From Acidobacteriota bacterium (GTDB taxonomy: Bacteria > Acidobacteriota > Polarisedimenticolia > QHYA01), in the NCBI GenBank assembly GCA_003223995.1, contig QHYA01000243.1, positions 1 to 13,563 of the forward strand: a stretch of DNA of 13,563 bases, given 5' to 3'. Shown piece by piece: positions 6,511 to 13,426 of this stretch (positions are counted from its first letter, which is position 1; each line of letters starts with the position of its first letter). The translations under genes were made by a program, and so were the position numbers. The notes below the pieces were generated by a model that saw only the letters and a program-made list of their open reading frames with translations, had not been told where the DNA came from and did not search any database.

Positions 6511-6998
6511 ACCTTTCGGAGATCGGCCCGGCCCCCGGCTCTCGCAAGAACCCCAAGCGCAAGGGGCGCGGACCGGGGTCGGGGAACGGGAAGACGGCGG
6601 GAAGGGGGAGCAAGGGGCAGAAGTCGCGCCATGGCTATTCCTCGCGGCGAGGATTCGAGGGAGGGCAGATGCCCTTGGTCCGTCGCGTGCCGAAGCGAGG
6701 GTTCACCAACTTGTTCCGGAAGGAGTTCGTCCCGGTCAACCTCGACCGGCTCACCGAGTTCGGGCCGAACGCCGAGGTCACTCCCGAGCTGCTCGTCCAG
6801 CGAGGGATCGTGAAGAAGATGCTGGACGGGATCAAGATCCTGGGGCGGGGGAATCTCGACCGACCCCTCCACATCAGCGCGCACCGCTTCTCCGAGGAGG
6901 CCGTGAAGAAGATCGAGGCGGCGGGAGGCAAGGCAGAGCTCGTGCAGGCACGGGGGCAGACAAGACAACGCCGTGCGCCGGCGGAAGAAAAAAGATGA
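6507..6998 (+). CDS. rplO: 50S ribosomal protein L15
   Basis: L15 is a late-assembling large-subunit protein with a long N-terminal tail threading into 23S rRNA. The 163-residue product (usual 145-160) has the glycine/arginine-rich N-terminus with RKNPKRKGRGPGSGNGKTAG, then KGQKSRHGYSSRRGFEGGQM, and a globular part with VPKRGFTNLFRKEF and the AHRFSEEAVKKIEAAGG signature. The last residues are a basic, poorly conserved tail. It starts in an ATGA overlap with rpmD and ends in an ATGA overlap with secY, so L15 and SecY synthesis are likely coupled, as in other spc operons. Confidence 0.97.
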   Translation: MNLSEIGPAPGSRKNPKRKGRGPGSGNGKTAGRGSKGQKSRHGYSSRRGFEGGQMPLVRRVPKRGFTNLFRKEFVPVNLDRLTEFGPNAEVTPELLVQRGIVKKMLDGIKILGRGNLDRPLHISAHRFSEEAVKKIEAAGGKAELVQARGQTRQRRAPAEEKR

Positions 6999-8395
6999 TC
7001 GACGCGCTGAAGAACATCTTCAATGTCCCCGATCTTCGCAAGAGGGTCTTCTACACCCTCGGCCTGCTGGCGGTGTACCGGGTCGGCGGGCATATCTACG
7101 TGCCGGGGGTCAACGCGGCGGCTCTCACGCGGTGGTTCAGCACCCAGGGCGGGAACCTGTTCGGCATGTTCGACCTGTTCGCGGGGGGCAACTTCAAGAA
7201 GTTCACGATCTTTGCCCTCGGCATCATGCCCTACATCTCCGCCTCGATCATCCTGCAGTTGCTGACGGTGATCTGGCCCTACCTCGAGAAGCTGTCCAAG
7301 GAGGGGGAGGTCGGGCGCAAGAAGATCACCCAGTACACCCGCTACGGCACCGTCCTGCTGTCGGTCGTGCAGTCGCTGGGTATCGCCTTCTGGCTCCAGA
7401 AGGCGGTTTCGCCTCAGGTCGGCGTGCCGATCGCCCCGGACGGCTGGGGGTTCCGCCTGATGACGGTGCTCACTCTGACGACGGGCACCGCATTCATCAT
7501 GTGGCTCGGCGAGCAGATATCCGAGCGCGGCATCGGCAACGGCATCTCCCTGATCATCTACGCGGGCATCATCGTGGGCCTCCCCAACGCGATCCTCAGC
7601 ACCTGGACGCAGATCAGCGACGGGCAGCTCAATCCGATCGGTCTGGTGGCCCTGCTTGGGCTGATGTCCGGCGTGATCGCCGGCATCGTGCTCGTCGAGC
7701 GCGCGCAAAGGAAGATCCCGATCCAGTATGCCCGGAGGGTCGTGGGACGGCGCGTCTACGGCGGCGCCTCCACCTACCTTCCGCTGCGCGTCAACACCGG
7801 CGGGGTCATCCCCGTCATCTTCGCCTCGTCGATCCTCGCGATTCCGCAGACTCTCCTTCAGCTCGGGGCGTTCCAGCAGTACCGCTTCTTCCAGGTGTTT
7901 CACCAGCAGATCGAGTACTCCATGCCGTTCTACAACCTGCTGTACTTCGCGATGATCATCTTCTTCTGCTTCTTCTACACCTCGATCATCTTCAATCCGA
8001 TGGACACCGCCGACAACATGAAGAAATACGGCGGGTTCATCCCCGGCATCCGGCCGGGGAAGCGAACGGCGGAGTACATCGACCGCATCCTGACGCGCAT
8101 CACGTTCGGCGGGGCGATCTATCTGGGGATCATCTCGCTGCTTCCCGTCTTCCTGATCTCGGGGCTGAGGCTGCACCTTCTCTGGCCTCCGGCCGTGGGC
8201 AACTTCTTCGACCGGATCCTGCCGGTGGACTTCATCAAGGAAGGCCTGAACGTGAGGTTCTATTTCGGAGGGACCTCGCTGTTGATCGTGGTCGGTGTGG
8301 CCATGGACACGGTCCAGCAGATCGAGGCCCAGCTCATCATGCGGCATTACGAGGGGTTCCTGAAGGGGACACGCATCCGCGGGCGGCGCGGATAG
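6995..8395 (+). CDS. secY: Protein translocase subunit SecY
   Basis: SecY is the channel of the Sec translocon in the inner membrane, working with SecE, SecG, SecA and the ribosome. The 466 residues carry ten predicted membrane segments, roughly at 17-37, 72-95, 114-136, 150-172, 180-200, 211-236, 268-290, 310-334, 369-390 and 423-448. Family hallmarks are FGMFDLFAGGNFKKFTIFAL leading into MPYISASIILQLL, the ERGIGNGISLIIYAGI stretch, and the cytosolic loop with DTADNMKKYGGFIPGIRPGK between segments 8 and 9, which contacts SecA and the ribosome. The length is normal, allowing for a longer periplasmic loop before segment 10. No signal peptide is expected. Confidence 0.98.
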   Translation: MIDALKNIFNVPDLRKRVFYTLGLLAVYRVGGHIYVPGVNAAALTRWFSTQGGNLFGMFDLFAGGNFKKFTIFALGIMPYISASIILQLLTVIWPYLEKLSKEGEVGRKKITQYTRYGTVLLSVVQSLGIAFWLQKAVSPQVGVPIAPDGWGFRLMTVLTLTTGTAFIMWLGEQISERGIGNGISLIIYAGIIVGLPNAILSTWTQISDGQLNPIGLVALLGLMSGVIAGIVLVERAQRKIPIQYARRVVGRRVYGGASTYLPLRVNTGGVIPVIFASSILAIPQTLLQLGAFQQYRFFQVFHQQIEYSMPFYNLLYFAMIIFFCFFYTSIIFNPMDTADNMKKYGGFIPGIRPGKRTAEYIDRILTRITFGGAIYLGIISLLPVFLISGLRLHLLWPPAVGNFFDRILPVDFIKEGLNVRFYFGGTSLLIVVGVAMDTVQQIEAQLIMRHYEGFLKGTRIRGRRG

Positions 8396-8415
8396 CGTGA
8401 GGAGGCGCGGCAGGC

Positions 8416-9069
8416 ATGCGACTGGTGTTTCTCGGACCGCCCGGAGTCGGCAAGGGGACTCAGGCAGAGCGGATCCGCGCGGAGCTGGACATCCCTCACC
8501 TTTCGGCCGGGGACATGCTGAGGGAGGCGGTGCGCAGGGGGACGGAGGGCGGAAGGAAGGCCCGCGCGATCATGGAGCGGGGCGAGCTGGTGCCGGACGC
8601 CCTGATCGGAGAGATGATCGCGGAGAAGCTGCGCGCTCTCGAGGGGACGAAGGGGTTCCTGCTCGACGGCTACCCCCGGAACACGGCCCAGGTGGAGGCC
8701 CTCGACGCCGTGCTCGCGTCCCTGAACGCGCGCCTCGACAAGGCGCTGCTGCTGGTGGCGCCGGAGGAGGAGATCCTCAGGAGGCTCACGCTGCGCCGGT
8801 CCTGCCCCTCCTGCGGGGCGGTCTATCATCTCGCCCACCGGCCCCCGCGAGGCGTCGGGGTGTGCGACGCCTGCGGCGCCCGGCTGGTCCAGCGCTCGGA
8901 CGACACGGAGGAGGTGGTCCGGTCCCGGCTCGCCGTCTATCGGCGGCAGACCGCTCCCATCGTCGAGATCTACCGCCGGCGGGGGATCCTGGCCGAGGTG
9001 GACGGGATCGGCAGCGCCGACGAGGTGGCGGCGCGCATCCGGCGAGCCCTGCAGGATGCCGCTGCGTGA
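8416..9069 (+). CDS. adk: Adenylate kinase, long form with zinc-binding LID
   Basis: Adenylate kinase interconverts ATP plus AMP with two ADP in the cytoplasm. The P-loop GPPGVGKGTQ is at residues 7-16. The NMP-binding region has HLSAGDMLR (28-36); the family usually has threonine at position 31, where this protein has alanine. FLLDGYPRN (81-89) is followed by the AMP-contacting Q92. The LID domain (about 123-160) has C130, C133, C150 and C153, a four-cysteine zinc site as in many Gram-positive and other bacteria. Length is 217 (typical 214-218). GAGGAGG at about 8399-8405 precedes the ATG. The stop overlaps the map GTG (GTGA). Confidence 0.97.
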   Translation: MRLVFLGPPGVGKGTQAERIRAELDIPHLSAGDMLREAVRRGTEGGRKARAIMERGELVPDALIGEMIAEKLRALEGTKGFLLDGYPRNTAQVEALDAVLASLNARLDKALLLVAPEEEILRRLTLRRSCPSCGAVYHLAHRPPRGVGVCDACGARLVQRSDDTEEVVRSRLAVYRRQTAPIVEIYRRRGILAEVDGIGSADEVAARIRRALQDAAA

Positions 9070-9854
9070 TCGAGTACAAGTCCTCCCGGCAACTGGAAGC
9101 GATGGATCGGGCCAACAGGATCGTCCGGAAGATCCTGGCGGAGCTGGCCGAACGGGTGGCCCCGGGCGTGACGACGGAGGATCTCGATCGCTACGCCGAG
9201 CAGCGTCTGAAGGAAGAGGGGGCTCGCCCCGCGTTCAAGGGCTACCGGCTTCCCGGCTGCACGGACTATCCGGCGGTGCTGTGCACCTCCGTCAACGAGG
9301 AGGTGGTGCACGGCATCCCGAGCCCGAAGCGGGTGCTGCGCGAGGGAGACATCGTGAGCCTGGATTTCGGAGCGGTGCTCGAGGGGCTCTACGGAGACGC
9401 GGCCGTGACCGTCCCCGTGGGAAACGTCTCGGGCGAGGCGAGGGACCTGATCCTCGCGGCGAAGGAGTCGCTGCGCCTGGCCATATCCCAGCTGCGGCCC
9501 GGCAACCGGATCTCGGACATCTCCGAGGCCGTGCAGAGCTATGTCGAGTCGCAGGGCTATTCGGTCGTGAGGGATTTCGTCGGCCACGGGATCGGCAGGA
9601 ACCTTCACGAGGACCCGCAGGTGCCCAACTACGTCGCCAGCGGGATGCGCGACCCGGTGCTTCGAGAAGGGATGGTGCTCGCGATCGAGCCGATGATCGC
9701 CGCTGGAAGTCCCGAGGTCGAGATCGACAGCTCCGACGGCTGGACAGTCCGCACCCGCGACCGGAGCCTCGCCGCCCACTGGGAGCTGTCGGTCGCGGTG
9801 CTCGCGACCGGTCCCTGGATCCTCGGCGGCGCGGCCGAGGAGGCGGCGGGCTGA
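9066..9854 (+). CDS. map: Type I methionine aminopeptidase
   Basis: Map removes the initiator methionine from new proteins whose second residue is small. The start is the GTG at 9066, overlapping the adk stop by four bases. The frame is open far upstream, but that part is shadow of adk. The 262-residue product has the pita-bread-fold metal ligands D100 (in SLDFGA), D111, H174 (in VGHGIGRNLHE), E208 (in IEPM) and E240, plus the substrate-contacting H82 and H181. The last motif is unusual: most type I enzymes read FEHT around the final glutamate, here WELS. The metal ligand itself is kept. The stop overlaps the infA ATG (TGATG). Confidence 0.96.
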   Translation: MIEYKSSRQLEAMDRANRIVRKILAELAERVAPGVTTEDLDRYAEQRLKEEGARPAFKGYRLPGCTDYPAVLCTSVNEEVVHGIPSPKRVLREGDIVSLDFGAVLEGLYGDAAVTVPVGNVSGEARDLILAAKESLRLAISQLRPGNRISDISEAVQSYVESQGYSVVRDFVGHGIGRNLHEDPQVPNYVASGMRDPVLREGMVLAIEPMIAAGSPEVEIDSSDGWTVRTRDRSLAAHWELSVAVLATGPWILGGAAEEAAG

Positions 9855-10072
9855 TGCCCAAGGAAGAGGCGATACAGGTCGAAGCGAAGGTGCTCGAGAC
9901 GCTGCCCAACGCCATGTTCCGCCTCGAGCTGGAGAACAAGCACAAGGTTCTTGCGCACATCTCGGGTAAGATGCGCAAGAACTTCATCCGGATCCTTCCT
10001 GGCGACCGGGTCCTCGTCGAGCTGTCCCCTTACGACCTGGCGCGGGGGCGGATCGTCTACCGGTTCAAGTGA
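9854..10072 (+). CDS. infA: Translation initiation factor IF-1
   Basis: IF-1 occupies the A site of the 30S subunit during initiation and assists IF-2 and IF-3. The 72-residue length is exactly typical for this single OB-fold protein. Nearly every signature is present: LPNAMFRLELEN, then HKVLAHISGKMRKNFIRIL, PGDRVLVELSPYDL and RGRIVYRFK at the end. The ATG shares its A with the last base of the map TGA stop, so it is very likely translated by coupling. infA between map and rpmJ is the common bacterial arrangement outside Gammaproteobacteria. Confidence 0.98.
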   Translation: MPKEEAIQVEAKVLETLPNAMFRLELENKHKVLAHISGKMRKNFIRILPGDRVLVELSPYDLARGRIVYRFK

Positions 10073-10082
10073 GGGCGGAGAG

Positions 10083-10196
10083 ATGAAAGTCAGGGCATCC
10101 GTTCGGAAGATCTGCAAGAACTGCAAGATCATCCGGCGTCGCGGCGTCGTTCGGGTCATCTGCGAGCGACCCAAGCACAAGCAGCGTCAAGGCTGA
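10083..10196 (+). CDS. rpmJ: 50S ribosomal protein L36, zinc-binding form
   Basis: L36 is the smallest ribosomal protein and stabilises 23S rRNA near the factor-binding region. The product has 37 residues, exactly the usual length, with the zinc ligands C11, C14, C27 and H32 and the basic MKVRASVRKICKNCK start. This makes it the C+ form, consistent with the zinc forms of S14, S4 and L24 nearby. GAGGG at 10071-10075, seven bases upstream, gives the ribosome-binding site. rpsM begins five bases after the stop. The gene is short but unambiguous. Confidence 0.97.
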   Translation: MKVRASVRKICKNCKIIRRRGVVRVICERPKHKQRQG

Positions 10197-10201
10197 TTTG
10201 G

Positions 10202-10648
10202 ATGGTGTCGCCCGTCATCGTCCCTCGTTTGGGGGAGCCGCGCAGCGGCCGTGCGGGTCTGGCGCTCGGACCGCGAAGCGGACCTGACTTGCCGCAAAAC
10301 AAGAGGGTCGAGATCGCCCTCACCTACATCTTCGGGATCGGACGGCCTCGTTCCAACAATATCCTCTCGAAGGCCCAGGTGAATCCGGACATCCGCGTGA
10401 AGGACCTGTCGGAGGACGAGACCCGCCGGATCCGGGAGATCATCCAGGACGAGGGGAGGGTCGAGGGCGACCTCCGGAAGAACCTCTCGATGGACATCAG
10501 GAGGCTGATAGAGATCGGCTCTTACAGGGGAATGCGGCACCGCCGGAACCTGCCGGTGAGGGGACAGCGTACCCACACCAACGCCAGGACCAAGAAGGGC
10601 CCGCGGATAGCCATTGCGGGCAAGAAGAAGGCCACCGGGAAGAAGTAA
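10202..10648 (+). CDS. rpsM: 30S ribosomal protein S13 with replaced and extended N-terminus
   Basis: S13 lies in the head of the small subunit, contacts tRNA in the P site and forms bridges B1a/B1b with L5. From residue 29 the protein is ordinary S13: DLPQNKRVEIALTYIFGIGR, then the helical region to about 90, SYRGMRHRRNLPVRGQRTHT (107-126) and a basic tail. The usual start of the type MARIAGVDLP is absent. It is replaced by 28 residues rich in glycine, proline and arginine, with PRSG twice (13-16, 24-27). Total 148 residues against about 120. The Shine-Dalgarno sequence at 10202 is poor. I looked for the normal start in other frames and did not find it intact. Confidence 0.9.
   Translation: MVSPVIVPRLGEPRSGRAGLALGPRSGPDLPQNKRVEIALTYIFGIGRPRSNNILSKAQVNPDIRVKDLSEDETRRIREIIQDEGRVEGDLRKNLSMDIRRLIEIGSYRGMRHRRNLPVRGQRTHTNARTKKGPRIAIAGKKKATGKK
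10238..10281 (+). promoter_or_regulatory. Cluster of small hairpins in the 5' coding region of rpsM
   Basis: Three short inverted repeats lie next to each other at the 5' end of rpsM. CCGC-GCA-GCGG spans 10238-10248. GGTCTG-GCGCT-CGGACC (six pairs, one a T-G wobble) spans 10256-10272. CCGC-GAA-GCGG spans 10271-10281 and shares two bases with the second. The first and third are 11-mers that differ at one base and lie 33 bases apart, in frame. In E. coli the S4 repressor binds a folded region around the rpsM start, so a similar role is possible here, but this is inference. Confidence 0.4.
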
Positions 10649-10695
10649 GGCTGCGGCAGGAGCGAAGGTCGCCAGGAAGAAGGGAGACGCAGCGA

Positions 10696-11100
10696 ATGGT
10701 TGAAAAGGGGAAGCCGCCCGCCAAGCGGACGGCCAAGAAGAAGGAAAGGAAGAACGTCCCGCTTGCCTTGGCGCACGTCCACGCGACGTTCAACAACACG
10801 ATCGTCACGATCACCGACCAGCAGGGGAGCGTGCTGGCCTGGTCGTCTGCGGGCCGGTGCGGCTTCAAGGGGTCGCGCAAAGGGACTCCCTTCGCCGCTC
10901 AGATGGCCGCCCAGCAGTGCGCCGGCGCGGCGCGGGAACACGGCGTGCGCCAGCTGGAGGTCCGGGTCAAGGGCCCCGGGGCGGGGCGTGAATCCTCCAT
11001 ACGCGCGCTCCAGGCCAGCGGCATGGAGATCAAGTCGATCAAGGACGTCACGCCGATCCCGCACAACGGGTGCCGTCCTCCCAAGAGGCGGCGTGTCTAG
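10696..11100 (+). CDS. rpsK: 30S ribosomal protein S11
   Basis: S11 forms part of the platform of the small subunit near the E-site mRNA and works with S18 and S21-like proteins there. The product has 134 residues (usual 117-135), with a lysine-rich N-terminus that is normally variable. Conserved blocks are AHVHATFNNTIVTITDQQG (about 26-44), then GFKGSRKGTPFAAQMAA, VRVKGPGAGRESSIRALQA, and the nearly invariant end DVTPIPHNGCRPPKRRRV. The 47-base gap after rpsM contains GGAAG/AGGGAG purine runs (10676-10687) that can serve as a ribosome-binding site. rpsD follows after 44 bases holding two hairpins. Confidence 0.97.
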   Translation: MVEKGKPPAKRTAKKKERKNVPLALAHVHATFNNTIVTITDQQGSVLAWSSAGRCGFKGSRKGTPFAAQMAAQQCAGAAREHGVRQLEVRVKGPGAGRESSIRALQASGMEIKSIKDVTPIPHNGCRPPKRRRV

Positions 11101-11104
11101 GGCC

Positions 11105-11137
11105 GGTGGCGCGTTGAGCGCCGCCTCCCCGCGGAGG
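11105..11137 (+). promoter_or_regulatory. Mutually exclusive hairpins masking the rpsD ribosome-binding site
   Basis: Hairpin A pairs GGTGGCGC (11105-11112) with GCGCCGCC (11118-11125) across a GTTGA loop: eight pairs, one a T-G wobble. Hairpin B pairs CCTCC (11124-11128) with GGAGG (11133-11137) across a CCGC loop; GGAGG is the Shine-Dalgarno core of rpsD, seven bases before its TTG. The two share bases 11124-11125, so they cannot both form fully. No T-run follows, so neither is an intrinsic terminator. S4, the product of rpsD, is the known autoregulator of alpha-operon or rpsD mRNAs in several bacteria; a regulatory role here is inferred. Confidence 0.5.
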
Positions 11138-11144
11138 TTGTGAA

Positions 11145-11771
11145 TTGGCTCGACATACGGATCCGGTCTGCCGGCTGTGCCGGCGGGAAGGAATGAAGCT
11201 CTTCCTGAAGGGGGACCGCTGCTTCAAGGACAAGTGCTCGGTCGAGAAGCGGCAGTACCCTCCCGGCCAGCACGGGAGGCGGCGCACGAAGATCCAGGGC
11301 TATGGCCTGCAGTTGCGTGAGAAGCAGAAGGTCAAGAGGATCTACGGGATCCTGGAGACCCAGTTCCGGCGCTACTTCCGGCTGGCGGAGCGCGCCAAGG
11401 GAATCACGGGCGAGACCTTGCTGCAACTGCTGGAGAGGAGGCTGGACAACGTTGTCTTCAGGCTGGGCTTCGCGTCTTCCCGGCCGATGGCGAGGCAGCT
11501 CGTCGCCCACGGGCACATCCGCGTGAACGGGCGGAAGGTGGACATTCCTTCCTTCCTGGCCAAGCCCGGCGACGCCATTCAGTTGAGGGAGGGGAGCAGA
11601 AAGAACGAGCACATCATGGCTTCGCTGGCGACGGCGCCGGGGCGCGGGATTCCGGCGTGGCTGCAGCTCGAGGCGGACCAGTTCCGCGGGACGGTCCAGA
11701 ACCTGCCCTCGCGCCAGGACATCCCTCTGCCGGTGCAGGAGCAGCTCATCGTCGAGTTGTATTCCAAGTAG
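11145..11771 (+). CDS. rpsD: 30S ribosomal protein S4, zinc-ligand form
   Basis: S4 nucleates 30S assembly at the 16S rRNA five-way junction, takes part in the mRNA entry pore, and in several bacteria represses its own operon. The start is a TTG at 11145 with GGAGG seven bases upstream; it gives the canonical MARHTDPVCRLCRREG. C9, C12, C26 and C31 form the zinc-type N-terminal knuckle, lost in E. coli S4. YPPGQHGRRR (38-47) follows, and then the S4 RNA-binding domain from about residue 97 with ERRLDNVVFRLGFASSR and QLVAHGHIRVNGRKVDIPS. It ends in LPVQEQLIVELYSK. Length 208 is standard. Confidence 0.97.
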   Translation: MARHTDPVCRLCRREGMKLFLKGDRCFKDKCSVEKRQYPPGQHGRRRTKIQGYGLQLREKQKVKRIYGILETQFRRYFRLAERAKGITGETLLQLLERRLDNVVFRLGFASSRPMARQLVAHGHIRVNGRKVDIPSFLAKPGDAIQLREGSRKNEHIMASLATAPGRGIPAWLQLEADQFRGTVQNLPSRQDIPLPVQEQLIVELYSK

Positions 11772-11824
11772 CTCGCGGAGTCTTGTTCGCCGCGGAAGGT
11801 GGCGGCGCACGATTGAAATCCGGT

Positions 11825-11846
11825 CTGGACTCTCAGGTGGGTCCAG
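11825..11846 (+). promoter_or_regulatory. Inverted repeat upstream of rpoA
   Basis: CTGGAC (11825-11830) and GTCCAG (11841-11846) are perfect complements across a ten-base loop in the rpsD-rpoA spacer, ending five bases before the rpoA Shine-Dalgarno sequence. No T-run follows, so it is not an intrinsic terminator. It may be an RNA processing or translation-modulating element, or simply chance. Confidence 0.35.
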
Positions 11847-11851
11847 CTCCC

Positions 11852-11859
11852 AGGAGGTG
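11852..11859 (+). promoter_or_regulatory. Strong Shine-Dalgarno sequence of rpoA
   Basis: AGGAGGTG matches the anti-Shine-Dalgarno end of 16S rRNA closely and lies seven bases before the rpoA ATG. It is the best-matching ribosome-binding site in the window and settles the start at 11867 against the long open frame reaching back to 11657 inside rpsD. Confidence 0.85.
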
Positions 11860-11866
11860 CCGGGGA

Positions 11867-12847
<981 letters not shown>

Positions 12848-12879
12848 TCCGCGCCTGAAGTCCCGGCCTAGAGGAGAAG

Positions 12880-13407
12880 ATGAAGCACAGAGTGATGGGG
12901 AGGAAGCTGGGCCGCACCTCGGCCCACAGGCTGGCGGTCCTGCGGAACCTTTCGACCGAGCTGTTCGAGCGGGAGCGCATCCGGACGACCCTGATGAAGG
13001 CGAAGGAGCTGAGGCCCTTCGCCGAGAGGTTGATTACTCTCTCCAGGCGGGGCACCCTGCACGCCCGCAGGATGGCCGCGCGCCACGTCCAGCGGCCGGA
13101 GGTTCTGCAGAAGCTCTTCGACACGATCTCGGCCCGTTTCTCGGAGAGGCCCGGCGGCTACACCCGCATCCTCAAGCTGGGGCCGCGCCGCGGCGACAAC
13201 GCCGAGATGGCCATCGTGGAGCTGATCGGCAGCGAGCCCCAGATCGCTCCCGCTTCCGAGAAGAAGGAGAAGAAGGGCCTTGGGCGGATCCGCCAGCGGA
13301 TGATGCGACGCAAGGAGCCGAAGGTGCCGGCGGCCGAGGCGTCGGACAAGGCTCGCAAGGCTCAGGAGCCCCCGGAGGGGAAGGAAGCCGAGGGAGAGGC
13401 ATCGTGA
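12880..13407 (+). CDS. rplQ: 50S ribosomal protein L17 with charged C-terminal tail
   Basis: L17 lies near the polypeptide tunnel exit on the large subunit. The core (about 1-117) is typical: MKHRVMGRKLGRTSAHRLAV at the start, then RNLSTELFERERIRTTLMKA, the basic AKELRPFAERLITLSRRG stretch and the GGYTRILKLGPRRGDNAEMA signature ending in VELIG. The product has 175 residues against 115-130 for the plain form. The extra tail of about 55 residues is rich in lysine, glutamate, arginine and alanine and looks disordered; such tails occur in several GC-rich phyla. GAGGAG at 12871-12876 precedes the ATG. It closes the alpha operon. Confidence 0.96.
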   Translation: MKHRVMGRKLGRTSAHRLAVLRNLSTELFERERIRTTLMKAKELRPFAERLITLSRRGTLHARRMAARHVQRPEVLQKLFDTISARFSERPGGYTRILKLGPRRGDNAEMAIVELIGSEPQIAPASEKKEKKGLGRIRQRMMRRKEPKVPAAEASDKARKAQEPPEGKEAEGEAS

Positions 13408-13426
13408 GCGGCGGTGTTATGAACGC

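Noticed and set aside
6635..8347. Long minus-strand open frame (about 570 codons) opposite rplO and secY
   Set aside because: Antisense shadow of secY, rich in Asp, His and Arg as expected for the reverse strand of a GC-rich membrane protein gene. No recognisable domain and no ribosome-binding site considered convincing.
6973..8400. Long plus-strand frame of 475 codons in the secY region, in a different frame from secY
   Set aside because: Arg/His/Gly-rich composition typical of an out-of-frame reading in GC-rich DNA. The secY frame is unambiguous.
8397..9065. Upstream in-frame extension of map through the adk gene
   Set aside because: This part is an out-of-frame reading of adk. Map homology begins at the GTG at 9066.
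10649..10703. The rpsM-rpsK spacer reads AAAGAKVARKKGDAANG in one frame, like a basic ribosomal tail
   Set aside because: It is in neither the rpsM nor the rpsK frame and has no start. Probably purine-rich spacer, or a remnant of a longer S11 N-terminus, which is variable anyway.
11783..11813. TTGTTC (11783) with CACGAT (11808) as a possible promoter for rpoA
   Set aside because: The spacer is 19 bases and both boxes are poor. Too weak to call from sequence alone.
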